From Planctomycetota bacterium (lineage in GTDB: Bacteria > Planctomycetota > UBA1135 > GCA-002686595), in assembly GCA_009691855.1 (NCBI GenBank), contig SIAI01000006.1, forward strand, positions 1-64,000: 64,000 nucleotides of DNA. Reading direction: 5' to 3'. Numbering within the stretch: the stretch's first letter is position 1; each line of letters opens with the position of its first letter. A program made the position numbers and the translations under genes. The notes beneath the pieces are model-generated. The model was not told where the DNA came from, did not search any database, and was given only the letters and a program-made list of their open reading frames with translations. This document shows, piece after piece, positions 10,106 through 19,212 of this stretch.

Positions 10106-12094
10106 TTATCCTCCCGAGCCGGCCGCGTGAAGGGCCTGGCGCGCGGGCTCGAGCTCGGGGTCGAGCTCCAGCGCACGCGTGAAGCTGGCGCGCGCCCCGG
10201 CCGCGTCGCCCTGCGCGCGGCGCGCGATGCCCAGGTTGAAGTGCGCCACGGGGTCGGCGGGGGTCAGAGCGACCACGCGCTCGAAGGCGGCCAGGGCCTC
10301 CGCCACCCGCCGTGCGCCGAGGCGCACCTGGCCGAGGTTGCTCCAGGCCTCGGCGTACTCGGGGCGCAGCTCGAGGGCTCGCAGGTAGCGCTCCTCGGCA
10401 GCCGCCGCGTTCCCCTGGCCATGTTCCAGGTGCCCGAGGTCGAAGTGCAGCTCGGCGTCGCTGGGGCGCCGCTCCAGGCAGCGCGCGAACAGCGCACGCG
10501 CGGCGGCGAAGTTCTGCTGTTCGAGCTCGACCACACCGAGGTTGATCCAGGTGCCGTAGTCCTGTGGATCGATGCGCTGGGCACGCTCCAGCACGCGGCG
10601 CGCGGCGTCGTACTCGCCCAGCTGGATGTGGCACAGCGCCAGGTTGTTGAGCGCCTCCGGCGAGCCCGCATGGATCGCCAGCGAGCGCTCGAAGGCCGTG
10701 CGCGCACTCGGAATGTCGCCCTCGGCCAGCGCGACCTCGCCGAGCTTCATCTGCGCCAGATAGTTGCGCGGTTCGAGCTCCAGAGCGTGCGCGAAGAGCG
10801 CGCGCGTGTCCTGCCAGAAGCCGAGCTGTGTTCGCGTGAGTCCGGCGCACAGCAACGCGGCCACGAGTCCGAGGGCGAGCAGCGCACGCGCCGCGCGCGG
10901 CCCGAGCGCGAGGCCCGCACCGGCCAGCGCCGCGACCAGCCCGAGCGAGGGCAAGTAGGTGTAGCGGTCGGCATGCGCCTGGGTCCCGACCTGGATGATT
11001 CCGATGACAGGCGCGAGCAGCACCAGGAACCACACGAGCCCCAGGGCGAAGGCTGGCACCGAGCGTCGCAAGCGCCAGGCGAGCGCGAGCAGCGCGAGGA
11101 GGACCAGGCTCGCGACCGCGGCCGGCAGCGCGAGCTCGCGCGCGGGGGAACTCGTGAGGATCGCGGCGTGGGGATAGAAGACCGAGAGCCGCGCGGGCCA
11201 CACGCTTTGCCACAGGTACAGGCCCACCGCGCGCAGCGCGTTCAGCGCGCGCACGCCGAGGGCGAGCGTGTCCACCGTGCTGGTCGCGCCGCCGCGCGAC
11301 TGCACCAGGACCGTGGCCAGGGCCGACAGACCGGCCAGCGCGAAGAGCGGGAGTTTTTCGAGAAAAAGTCCGTACCGAAGTTGCGCGCGAGGCTCCTTCG
11401 CGCGCGTCTCCCCTGGGTGGGTGGGGGCTAGGGATGGGGCGGGCGCGAGCGGTTTCCACGCGCCTCTGGAAAACCTCCGCAACGGCCACAAGTCGAGCAA
11501 CCCCACCACGCAAGGAAACGTCACCGCCATCGGCTTGGCCAGCAGCGCGAGCACGAACAGCAACACCATCCCTGCATACCGCCCGAGCGACGGCGCGCGC
11601 CCGTAGCGCAGGTACGCCAGCGTCGCGGCCAGGAAGAACGTCGCGCACAGGACGTCCTTGCGCTCCGCCGCCCACGCCACCGACTCGACGCGCAGTGGGT
11701 GCAGCGCGAACAGCGTCGCGCCGATGCCCGCCGCCCAGGCGTTCCCGAGCAGGGCCAGCAGGACGTACAGCGCCAGCACCGCGTTCAGCGCGTGCAGCCC
11801 CACGCTCACCAGGTGATGCCCGGCCGGGCGAAACTCGAAGCACTCCACGTCGACGATGTGCGACAGCCACGTCAGCGGGTGGTAGTTCGCCGCGTAGCCG
11901 TCGAAGGAGAACGCCCAGCGCAGCGCCTCCGCGTCCAGTCCGCGCGCCACGTGCGGGTTCTCGAGCAGGTACACGTCGTCGTCGTAGCGCACCCAGTCGT
12001 GCCCGGCCACGGGCAGGTACACGAGCACCACGCCGAGCGCCAGGCACAGCGCGAGCACCAGCGCCGTGCGCCGCTGTCGCGCGCCGCTATCCAC
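10106..12094 (-). CDS. GT-C/TMTC-like multi-TM protein with TPRs (paralog P2)
   Basis: YDDDVYLLENPHVARGL...NYHPLTWLSHIVDVECFEFRPAGHHLVSVGLHALNA...FALHPLRVESVAWAAERKDVL; multiple TPRs. Confidence 0.88.
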   Translation of the reverse strand: MDSGARQRRTALVLALCLALGVVLVYLPVAGHDWVRYDDDVYLLENPHVARGLDAEALRWAFSFDGYAANYHPLTWLSHIVDVECFEFRPAGHHLVSVGLHALNAVLALYVLLALLGNAWAAGIGATLFALHPLRVESVAWAAERKDVLCATFFLAATLAYLRYGRAPSLGRYAGMVLLFVLALLAKPMAVTFPCVVGLLDLWPLRRFSRGAWKPLAPAPSLAPTHPGETRAKEPRAQLRYGLFLEKLPLFALAGLSALATVLVQSRGGATSTVDTLALGVRALNALRAVGLYLWQSVWPARLSVFYPHAAILTSSPARELALPAAVASLVLLALLALAWRLRRSVPAFALGLVWFLVLLAPVIGIIQVGTQAHADRYTYLPSLGLVAALAGAGLALGPRAARALLALGLVAALLCAGLTRTQLGFWQDTRALFAHALELEPRNYLAQMKLGEVALAEGDIPSARTAFERSLAIHAGSPEALNNLALCHIQLGEYDAARRVLERAQRIDPQDYGTWINLGVVELEQQNFAAARALFARCLERRPSDAELHFDLGHLEHGQGNAAAAEERYLRALELRPEYAEAWSNLGQVRLGARRVAEALAAFERVVALTPADPVAHFNLGIARRAQGDAAGARASFTRALELDPELEPARQALHAAGSGG
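11396..11441. repeat. In-frame insertion element copy 2 with G4 motif
   Basis: ccttcgcgcgcgtctcccctgggtgggtgggggctagggatggggcg; see copy 1. Confidence 0.75.
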
Positions 12095-13691
12095 CGCCGA
12101 GTCCCTTCGCGAGCTCCTGCCCCAGGCGCCGCGCGGACTCGTCGTTCACCAGCCGCGGGTCGCACTCCAGGGCGCGCGTGAGCTGCGCGTCCGCCGCGGC
12201 GTGCTCGTCCGAGCGGAACAGTGCCCAGGCCAGACTCAGGTGTGCATCCGCGCTCGCGGGCCGCAGCGCGACCGCGCGCTCGAGCGCCGTCCGCGCTGCC
12301 GCCCAGTCGTCGCGCAGATAGAGCGCCTTGCCGAGGTTCAGCTGGGCCTCGAAGAAGCGCGGCGAGATCGCCGCCGCGGCCTCGAAGTGCTCCTCGGCCT
12401 CCTCGAAACGGCGCTCCTGCGCCAGGGCCAGGCCGAGGTTGTTGTGCGCGACGAAGTTGCGCTCGGTGTGCGCGAGGGCGTTCTGGAACAGCGCCTCGGA
12501 GCTCTGCCACACCGCGACCTGGCGCACGCTCTGCAGCGTTAGCGCGGCGAGCGCCAGCATGCCGAGGCCGAGGAGCGCGCCGCGCCAAGCGGGCCGCGCG
12601 TGCACCAGCTCTGCCGCGCTCCACACCAGCGCGAGTTCGAGCCCCAGCGCGGCGAGGTACGCGTAGCGGTCGGCGTGGGCCAGGGTGCCGGCTTGCACGA
12701 GGCCGATCATCGGCACGAGCAGGCCGAGGAACCAGCACCAACCGACGAGCAGCCACGGCATGCGTCGGCGCAGGCGCAGCGCGCCCCACGTCAGCCCCGC
12801 GAGCAAGGCGAGCGCCAGCAGCGCCGGCACGAGGCGCGACTCCTCCGGCGCGACCAGCGCCGGGTGCGGGTAGTACACGGCGAGCCCGACCGGCCACAGG
12901 TACTGTCCGAGGTAGGTCGCGTAGGCGGCGAGCGCGTTCGCGAGGCGCGCGCCGAGCGCGATGGGCGCGTCGAGCGCGCCACCGGCGCGCTGCGCTTCGA
13001 GCGTGAGCGCGATCGAGGCCGCCGCGAGCGCGGCCAGCGGGACCTTCTCCAGCACGAGCGCGCGCCAGCCCCAGCGGCGCTCGAGCGGCCAGACGTCGAG
13101 CACCAGCAGCAAGCACGGCACCGTCACCAGCGTGGGCTTCGCCATCAAGCCCGCTCCCAGCGCCAGCGCGACCCAGGAATAGTTCCGGCGCGACGGTGCC
13201 CGCGCATAGCGCGCGTAGGCCAGCAGCGTCAGCGCGAAGAACGTCCCCGCGAGCACGTCCTTGCGTTCCGCGATCCACGCCACCGACTCCACGCGCAGCG
13301 GGTGCAGCGCGAACAGCGCGGCGACGAAGGCGCTCGGCCACGCCCGGCCCGTGAGCGCGCGCAGCGCCAGGAACAGCAGCGCCGCGTTGAGCGCGTGCAG
13401 CAACGCGTTCACCAGGTGGTGCTTGCCCGCGTCGAACGCGAACAGCTCGACGTCGAGCGCGTGCGACAGCCATGTCAGCGGGTGCCAGTTGTACTGGTAG
13501 TCCGTGCTGGTGAAGGCCCAGCGCACGCTCGCGCCCGTGAGGCCGCTCTCGATGTGCGTGTTGCGCAGCACGTAGCCCGGATCGTCGTATTCGACGAAGG
13601 GGAAGCCCGCCGTGCAGAAGTAGAGCGCGAGCGCGACGCCGAACAGCGCCAGCGCGACGAGCAGCGGATTCGGATGCGACCTCTCCGCCAC
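12087..13691 (-). CDS. GT-C/TMTC-like multi-TM protein with TPRs (paralog P3)
   Basis: YDDPGYVLRNTHI...NWHPLTWLSHALDVELFAFDAGKHHLVNALLHALNAALLF...FALHPLRVESVAWIAERKDVLAG; overlaps the P2 start. Confidence 0.88.
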   Translation of the reverse strand: MAERSHPNPLLVALALFGVALALYFCTAGFPFVEYDDPGYVLRNTHIESGLTGASVRWAFTSTDYQYNWHPLTWLSHALDVELFAFDAGKHHLVNALLHALNAALLFLALRALTGRAWPSAFVAALFALHPLRVESVAWIAERKDVLAGTFFALTLLAYARYARAPSRRNYSWVALALGAGLMAKPTLVTVPCLLLVLDVWPLERRWGWRALVLEKVPLAALAAASIALTLEAQRAGGALDAPIALGARLANALAAYATYLGQYLWPVGLAVYYPHPALVAPEESRLVPALLALALLAGLTWGALRLRRRMPWLLVGWCWFLGLLVPMIGLVQAGTLAHADRYAYLAALGLELALVWSAAELVHARPAWRGALLGLGMLALAALTLQSVRQVAVWQSSEALFQNALAHTERNFVAHNNLGLALAQERRFEEAEEHFEAAAAISPRFFEAQLNLGKALYLRDDWAAARTALERAVALRPASADAHLSLAWALFRSDEHAAADAQLTRALECDPRLVNDESARRLGQELAKGLGGG

Positions 13692-13701
13692 GACGCGCGA
13701 G

Positions 13702-15219
13702 CTACTCGCCCTCCTTCTGCTCCTCTTTCTTGTCCTCTTTTTTCTTGGGCGGCGCGGCGGACGGCTGCGAGGAATCGTCGCCGGTGTAGCCGAGGCTGCG
13801 CAGCGCCTCCTTCTCGTCGTCCGAGAGCGGCTCCACGATGCCCACGTCGCCCGGCTTCGGCCACAGCTTGCGATAGCCCTCGAGCTCGTCGAGCATGTGC
13901 TTGGCGCGCTCAGGCTGCGCGCCGTAGAGGTTGGTGAGCTCGCCCGGATCTTTGGCGAGGTCGATCAGGTAGTGCGTGCCGTTCGAGCTCCAGCCGAACT
14001 TGTGCTGGTCCTCGAGCAGCACGCGCCAGTCGCCCCGGTTGCGCCAGTCCTTGGGGTTCTTCTCCGAGCCGACGCTCATCATCGGCAGCTTGTAGAGCTC
14101 GGCCACGACCGGGTGGTGCTGGCCGAAGGGCCGGCCCTGCACGTGCGGGGGGAGCTCGATGCCCAGGCGCTCGAGGATCGTCGGCAGCACGTCCACCTGC
14201 TGCACGAAGGTCGCGTCCTGGCCCTTGCGCGCGTTCGCGCCGGGCTCCTTCACGAAGAACGGGATGTGGATCTCGGGCTCGCTGAGCGAGTCGCCGTGGC
14301 CCCACAAGCCTTGATCGACCTCGGCCTTGGGATCGCCGAGCACCGGCTCGCCGATCAGCTCGCCGTGGTCGGCGAGCACGATGATCCAGGTGTTCTCGTA
14401 CAGCCCGCTCAGCTTGAGGTGGTCGAGCAGCTTGCCGATCTCCGCGTCCATGTGGCGGATCTCGGCGTCGTAGCAGATGTTGGCGAAGGTGCGATAGTCC
14501 ATCCGCGACGGATCGAAGCCCGGCGGCAGCACGGGGCGGACGTCCTGCAGCGGCTTCGGTGGCTCGGTGGGCTTGCCTTCGGCGTCGAGCTTCGGATCGG
14601 TGAACCACGGGCTGTGCGGGTCGTAGTAGTTCAGGAACAGGAAGAACCCGGCGTCGCGGTGCTCGTCCACGTACTCGATCGCCGCGCGCGTCACGTCCTC
14701 GGCCGGGCGACCGTTGAGCGCGGTCACGCCGTCGTCGTCGTAGTGCTCGAAGCCCTTGTTCAGGCGGAAGCGCTTCTTCATCCACGGCCCGGCGATGATC
14801 CCGGCCGTGGCGTAGCCGTTCTCGGAGAGGATCTGCGCCAGGGTGGTCTCGTCCTCGGCGATCGGCCGCGCGCGGTAGCCGCCGTACTGCGCGCCGATCT
14901 CCTCGCCCAGGATCAGCGGCCCTTGGGGGTCGTAGTTCGCGCCGTGCGCGCTCGGGAATTTTCCCGTGAAAATCGAGGCGTGCGTGGGCATGGTCCAGCT
15001 CGAGACCGCGTAGGCGTTCGTGTACACGAGCGAGTCCTGCGCCAGGCGGTCGAGGTTGGGCGAGGTCGGAATCTTGTGCCCGTACATCCCCAGGTGGTCG
15101 CGGCGCGTCGTGTCCAGCGTGATCAGCAGGATGTTCGGGCCGTCGACGCGCTTGCCGCAGCCCGGCGAAAGCGCGAGCAGGAGGGCGAGGGCGAGCGGCG
15201 GGGCGGAGATGAAGCGCAT
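13702..15219 (-). CDS. Sulfatase/alkaline-phosphatase superfamily lipoprotein with Thr at the nucleophile position
   Basis: Lipobox LALSPGCGK; NILLITLDTTRRDHLGMYG; SSWTMPTHASIFTG in place of CxPxR; ADHGELIGEP; C-terminal K/E-rich tail. Confidence 0.88.
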   Translation of the reverse strand: MRFISAPPLALALLLALSPGCGKRVDGPNILLITLDTTRRDHLGMYGHKIPTSPNLDRLAQDSLVYTNAYAVSSWTMPTHASIFTGKFPSAHGANYDPQGPLILGEEIGAQYGGYRARPIAEDETTLAQILSENGYATAGIIAGPWMKKRFRLNKGFEHYDDDGVTALNGRPAEDVTRAAIEYVDEHRDAGFFLFLNYYDPHSPWFTDPKLDAEGKPTEPPKPLQDVRPVLPPGFDPSRMDYRTFANICYDAEIRHMDAEIGKLLDHLKLSGLYENTWIIVLADHGELIGEPVLGDPKAEVDQGLWGHGDSLSEPEIHIPFFVKEPGANARKGQDATFVQQVDVLPTILERLGIELPPHVQGRPFGQHHPVVAELYKLPMMSVGSEKNPKDWRNRGDWRVLLEDQHKFGWSSNGTHYLIDLAKDPGELTNLYGAQPERAKHMLDELEGYRKLWPKPGDVGIVEPLSDDEKEALRSLGYTGDDSSQPSAAPPKKKEDKKEEQKEGE

Positions 15220-15331
15220 GCGGAGGCGGGGCGAGGGGCCGGCAGGATACCGAGACGCGGCGCGCGCTTCGCGTTCCCCGTGGCGCTCGTCGGGTGGGCG
15301 TGCCTACGGGCGGCGGCGCGTCCCGTTGGGC

Positions 15332-17155
15332 TCAGGGCGACTTCAGGTAGACCTCGCCGGAGCGGTAGAGGTCGAGGCGCCGGGCGAGCTCGGCGCGGTA
15401 CGCCGCCGGCACGCGCTCGAGCGCGCGCTGCTCGGCGGCGCTGGCTTCGGCGAAGCGTCCGAGGCGCGCCAGCGCGGCGGCCTGGGTCTCCAGGTAGGCG
15501 GCCTGCGCGCCGCTGCTCGCCGCCACGAGGGACTCGGCGAGGGCCAGGGCCTCCTGCGGGGCGGCGCTCGTGCGGCTCGTGGCGAGCACCCAAGCGAGAT
15601 TGTTGAGCTGGACCGGATCGGCGGGCGCGAGCTCGAGCGCGCGGCGTAGATGCGCCAGCGCCTCGGTATCGCGCCCCTGTGCCTGGAGCAGCCAGCCGAG
15701 GCTCGCGTGGGCCGCGCCGAGGGTCTCGTCGGCGGCCAGCGCGCGCGCGAGCTCGGCCTCGGCCTCCTGCGGGCGACCGCCGGCCTCCAGCACGCGCGCC
15801 AGGTTCACGCGCACGCCGGCCAGCGACGGGCGCAGCTCGAGCGCGCGGCGGTAGTGGCGCTCGGCGTCGGCCGGCACCTGCGCGACTTCGAGCGCCTGCC
15901 CGAGCTGCACGTGCGCGACCGGGTTCGCCTCCTCGACCGCCAGCGCGTGCGCGAACAGGCTCAGGTCGCTGCGCCAAACGCTGAGCTGGCGCGCACTCGT
16001 GAAGCCGAGCACGACGAGCCAGCCCGCGATCAGCGCGTTGCGCTGTGCCAGCGAGCGCGGCAGCGCGTCCAGGCCCCACACCAGCGCCAGCGCGAGTCCG
16101 ACCGAGGGCAGGTAGCTGTAGCGCTCGGCCCAGCCCTGCAGCCCGACCTGCAGCAGGCCGATCACGGGCACGAGCGTGCCCAGGAACCACAGCCAGCCGA
16201 CCAGCGCGTACGGCGCGCGCCGGCGCACGGCGACGACGAACACCGTCACGGCGATCAGGAAAGCCAGCGCTACGAACACGCCAGCGGTCCAAATCGACGG
16301 CGCGGGCTCGGCCAGCGCCGGATGCGGATGGTGCACCGCGAGCCCGCTCGGCCAGAAGGTCTTCCACACGTAGAGCGCGTAGGCGTGCACGGCGTTGGCG
16401 ACGCGCGCCGCCAATCCGATGCGTTCGTGCTCGCCGAAGGCGCCGCCCGCGCGCTGCACGACGACGGTGATCGCGCTCGAAGCCGCAGCCAGCGCGAGGA
16501 AGGGCAGCTTCTCGAGCCACACGCGCTTCGCGGCGAGGCGTTTCAGCGGCCACGCGTCCAGCAACAGCAACACGCAAGGAAGCGTGACCAGCATCGGCTT
16601 CGACAGGAGCCCGAGCGCGAACAGCCCGAGCGCGAGCGCGTAGTGCCGCGCGCCGCCGCGCCGCGCGTAGCCCGCGTAGGCCCACAGGCACGCGAAGGCG
16701 AAGCCAGCCGCCAGGAGGTCCTTGCGCTCGGCGATCCAGGCCACCGACTCGACGCGCAGTGGGTGCAGCGCGAACAGCGCCGCGACCAGCGCGCTCTTGT
16801 CCGGCGCCTGCGTCAGCGCGCGCAGCGCGAAGTACAGCAGCGCCGCGTTGAGCGCGTGCAGCACGGCGTTCACGCGATGATGCGCGCCCGCGTTGAGGTC
16901 GAAGAGCTGCACGTCGAGCTGGTGCGAGAGCCAGGTCAGCGGATGCCAGTTGGCGGCGTGGCCGGTGGTGAAGGCCCAGCGCACGCCCTCCCACGAGAGC
17001 CCGCCGAGCACGCCGTCGTTTTTCGTGACGTAGTCGGTGTCGTCGTAGTTCAGGAACGCGAACTCACCCGTGCGCCAGTACAGCGCCAGCACCAGCAAAG
17101 CGAGCCACGCGCCGCGGCCGGCCGGACGTGCGAGGAGGGCGCGCAGCCAGGCCAT
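15332..17155 (-). CDS. GT-C/TMTC-like multi-TM protein with TPRs (paralog P4)
   Basis: YDDTDYVTKNDGV...NWHPLTWLSHQLDVQLFDLNAGAHHRVNAVLHALNAALLY...FALHPLRVESVAWIAERKDLL; start at 17155. Confidence 0.88.
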   Translation of the reverse strand: MAWLRALLARPAGRGAWLALLVLALYWRTGEFAFLNYDDTDYVTKNDGVLGGLSWEGVRWAFTTGHAANWHPLTWLSHQLDVQLFDLNAGAHHRVNAVLHALNAALLYFALRALTQAPDKSALVAALFALHPLRVESVAWIAERKDLLAAGFAFACLWAYAGYARRGGARHYALALGLFALGLLSKPMLVTLPCVLLLLDAWPLKRLAAKRVWLEKLPFLALAAASSAITVVVQRAGGAFGEHERIGLAARVANAVHAYALYVWKTFWPSGLAVHHPHPALAEPAPSIWTAGVFVALAFLIAVTVFVVAVRRRAPYALVGWLWFLGTLVPVIGLLQVGLQGWAERYSYLPSVGLALALVWGLDALPRSLAQRNALIAGWLVVLGFTSARQLSVWRSDLSLFAHALAVEEANPVAHVQLGQALEVAQVPADAERHYRRALELRPSLAGVRVNLARVLEAGGRPQEAEAELARALAADETLGAAHASLGWLLQAQGRDTEALAHLRRALELAPADPVQLNNLAWVLATSRTSAAPQEALALAESLVAASSGAQAAYLETQAAALARLGRFAEASAAEQRALERVPAAYRAELARRLDLYRSGEVYLKSP

Positions 17156-17157
17156 GC

Positions 17158-19212
17158 TCAGCGCTCCAGCGCGCGGCCGGCCTGGTAGCTCGCGAGCTCG
17201 GCCTTCAGTCGCTCCCATTGCGCGCGCGGCGCGGCGGCAAAGGCCTCGGCCTGGGCCGCGGCGGCCTGCTTGAACTGGCCCTGCGCCGCCAGCACCGCGG
17301 CCTGCACGCGCTGGTGCGTCCAGTGCGCGCCGTCGCGGGCCGCGCAGCGTTGCAGCAGCGCCGCCGCGCGCGCCGGGTCGCGCAGCTCGCCGGCGCGCGT
17401 CGCGCGCAGCCAGGCCTCGCCGTGCAGCGCGCGCGCGAGCTCGGGCGCGCGGCGCTGAGCCGCCGAGAAGTGCGCCAGCGCCGCGCGCGCGTCACCGAGT
17501 TCGTCGAGCGCGCTGCCGAGGTCGCATTCGGCCTCGGCCGAGCCAGGCTCGCGCTCCAGCGCGCGCTCGAAGGCCGTGCGCGCCTCGGCCAGGCGTCCGA
17601 GCGTGAGCAACACGCCGCCGCATTGCCTCCAGGCCTCGGCCGACTCGGGGTGCTCGCGCACGGCGCGCTGATAGTGCTCGAGCGCAGCGGCGAGGTCGCC
17701 CTCGCGCTCCAGCAAGAGGCCCCACGAGAGGCGCGCGTCGAGGAAGTCCGGTACCAGGCGCAGCGCCTCACGGAACTCGGCCACGGCCAGCTCGCGCTGT
17801 CCCTGCTGCGCGTACAGCGCGCCCAGGTTGCCGTGCGCGCTGTACAGGTCGGGCACGATCGCCAGCGCGGCCTGGTAGTGCTCGCGCGCACCCACCAGCT
17901 CGCCGCGGCCCTGCAGGTACATGCCGAGGTTCTGGTGCGCGACGTAATTGCGCTCGGTGACCTCCAGCGCGCGCGCATACAGCGTCGGGTCGTCCTTCCA
18001 GGTCCCGACCTGACGGTAGGTGAGCGTCGCGCAGGCCGCGCCGGCGACGAGGCCGAGCGCGAACAGCGCGCGCTGCAGGGCCACGGCCCGCACGAGTTCA
18101 CGCAGGCCGAAGACGAGCGCGATCGTCAGCCCGAGCAGCGGCAGGTACGCATAGCGATCGGCGTAGAACTGCGAGCCGACCTGCACCAGGCCGATCACGG
18201 GCGCCAGCATGAGCCCCATCCAGCTCCAGCCCACGAACAACGCCGGCGCCCGCGCGCGCAGGCGCCAGGCGCCATAGGTCAGCGCCACGAGCGCGACCGC
18301 GGCGAGCCACACGCGCGTGCCCAGCGGCGCGAACTCCTGCGGCGTGACGAAGGCCGGGTGCGGATAGAAGAAGGCCAGCTCCAGCGGCCAAAAGGCCTTG
18401 CCCACGTAGGCGAAGGTGCCCAGCACCGCGGTGGCGACGCGCGCGTCGAGGGGCAGCACCTCGATCGAGCGCACGGCGTTGCCCGCGCGCTGGGCGTAGA
18501 GCGTGACCAGTGCCGAGGCCAGCGCCAGCGCCAGGAAGGGCAGCTTCTCCAGCACGCGCGCGCGCAGCGGGCGCGGCGGCGTCTGCGCCAGCGGCCAGAG
18601 GTCGAGCAGCACGAGCACCAGTGGCAGCGTGACGAGCATGGGCTTCGCCAGGAGGCCGAGCGCGAAGCAGCCGAGCGCGAGCGCGTGACGTCCGCGCGAG
18701 GGCGCGCGCGCGTAGCGCAGGTAGGCCAGCAGCGTCAGGAAGAAGAACGTCGCGCACAGCACGTCCTTGCGCTCGGCGGCCCAAGCCACGGATTCGACGC
18801 GCTGCGGGTGCACCGCAAAGAGCAGCGCGACCAGCGCGCTCGCCCACAGACTGCCCGTCGCGCGGCGCAGGAACAGGAAGCACAGCACCGCGTTCAGCGC
18901 GTGCAGCGCGCCGCTCATCAGGTGATGGGGGCCAGCCGCCAGGGCGAACAGCTGCACGTCGAGCTGGTGCGAGAGCCAGGTCAGCGGATGCCAGTTGGCC
19001 GAGTGGAACTCGCTGAAGGCCCAGCGCGCGTTCTCCAGGCTCAGGCCGCTGTTCACGTGCGGGTTCTTGGCGATGTACGAGCCGTCGTCGAAGCTGACGA
19101 AGCCATGCTGTCTCGTCTGCACGTACAGCGCGCCGACCACCAGCACCAGAGCGACGGCGACGAGGAGCTCGATGCGCGCGCCGGCACCGCGTGCTCGCTC
19201 GGCCGTGCTCAT
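17158..19212 (-). CDS. GT-C/TMTC-like multi-TM protein with TPRs (paralog P5)
   Basis: FDDGSYIAKNPHV...NWHPLTWLSHQLDVQLFALAAGPHHLMSGALHALNAV...FAVHPQRVESVAWAAERKDVLCATFF; start at 19212 overlaps P6 stop (ATGA). Confidence 0.88.
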   Translation of the reverse strand: MSTAERARGAGARIELLVAVALVLVVGALYVQTRQHGFVSFDDGSYIAKNPHVNSGLSLENARWAFSEFHSANWHPLTWLSHQLDVQLFALAAGPHHLMSGALHALNAVLCFLFLRRATGSLWASALVALLFAVHPQRVESVAWAAERKDVLCATFFFLTLLAYLRYARAPSRGRHALALGCFALGLLAKPMLVTLPLVLVLLDLWPLAQTPPRPLRARVLEKLPFLALALASALVTLYAQRAGNAVRSIEVLPLDARVATAVLGTFAYVGKAFWPLELAFFYPHPAFVTPQEFAPLGTRVWLAAVALVALTYGAWRLRARAPALFVGWSWMGLMLAPVIGLVQVGSQFYADRYAYLPLLGLTIALVFGLRELVRAVALQRALFALGLVAGAACATLTYRQVGTWKDDPTLYARALEVTERNYVAHQNLGMYLQGRGELVGAREHYQAALAIVPDLYSAHGNLGALYAQQGQRELAVAEFREALRLVPDFLDARLSWGLLLEREGDLAAALEHYQRAVREHPESAEAWRQCGGVLLTLGRLAEARTAFERALEREPGSAEAECDLGSALDELGDARAALAHFSAAQRRAPELARALHGEAWLRATRAGELRDPARAAALLQRCAARDGAHWTHQRVQAAVLAAQGQFKQAAAAQAEAFAAAPRAQWERLKAELASYQAGRALER

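Noticed and set aside
8697-12047. 1116-aa minus ORF across P1/P2
   Set aside because: Out-of-frame shadow; real frames give clean TM/TPR proteins.
13702-15219. Calling this a true sulfatase
   Set aside because: Lacks the CxPxR/SxPxR maturation motif; kept only as superfamily member.
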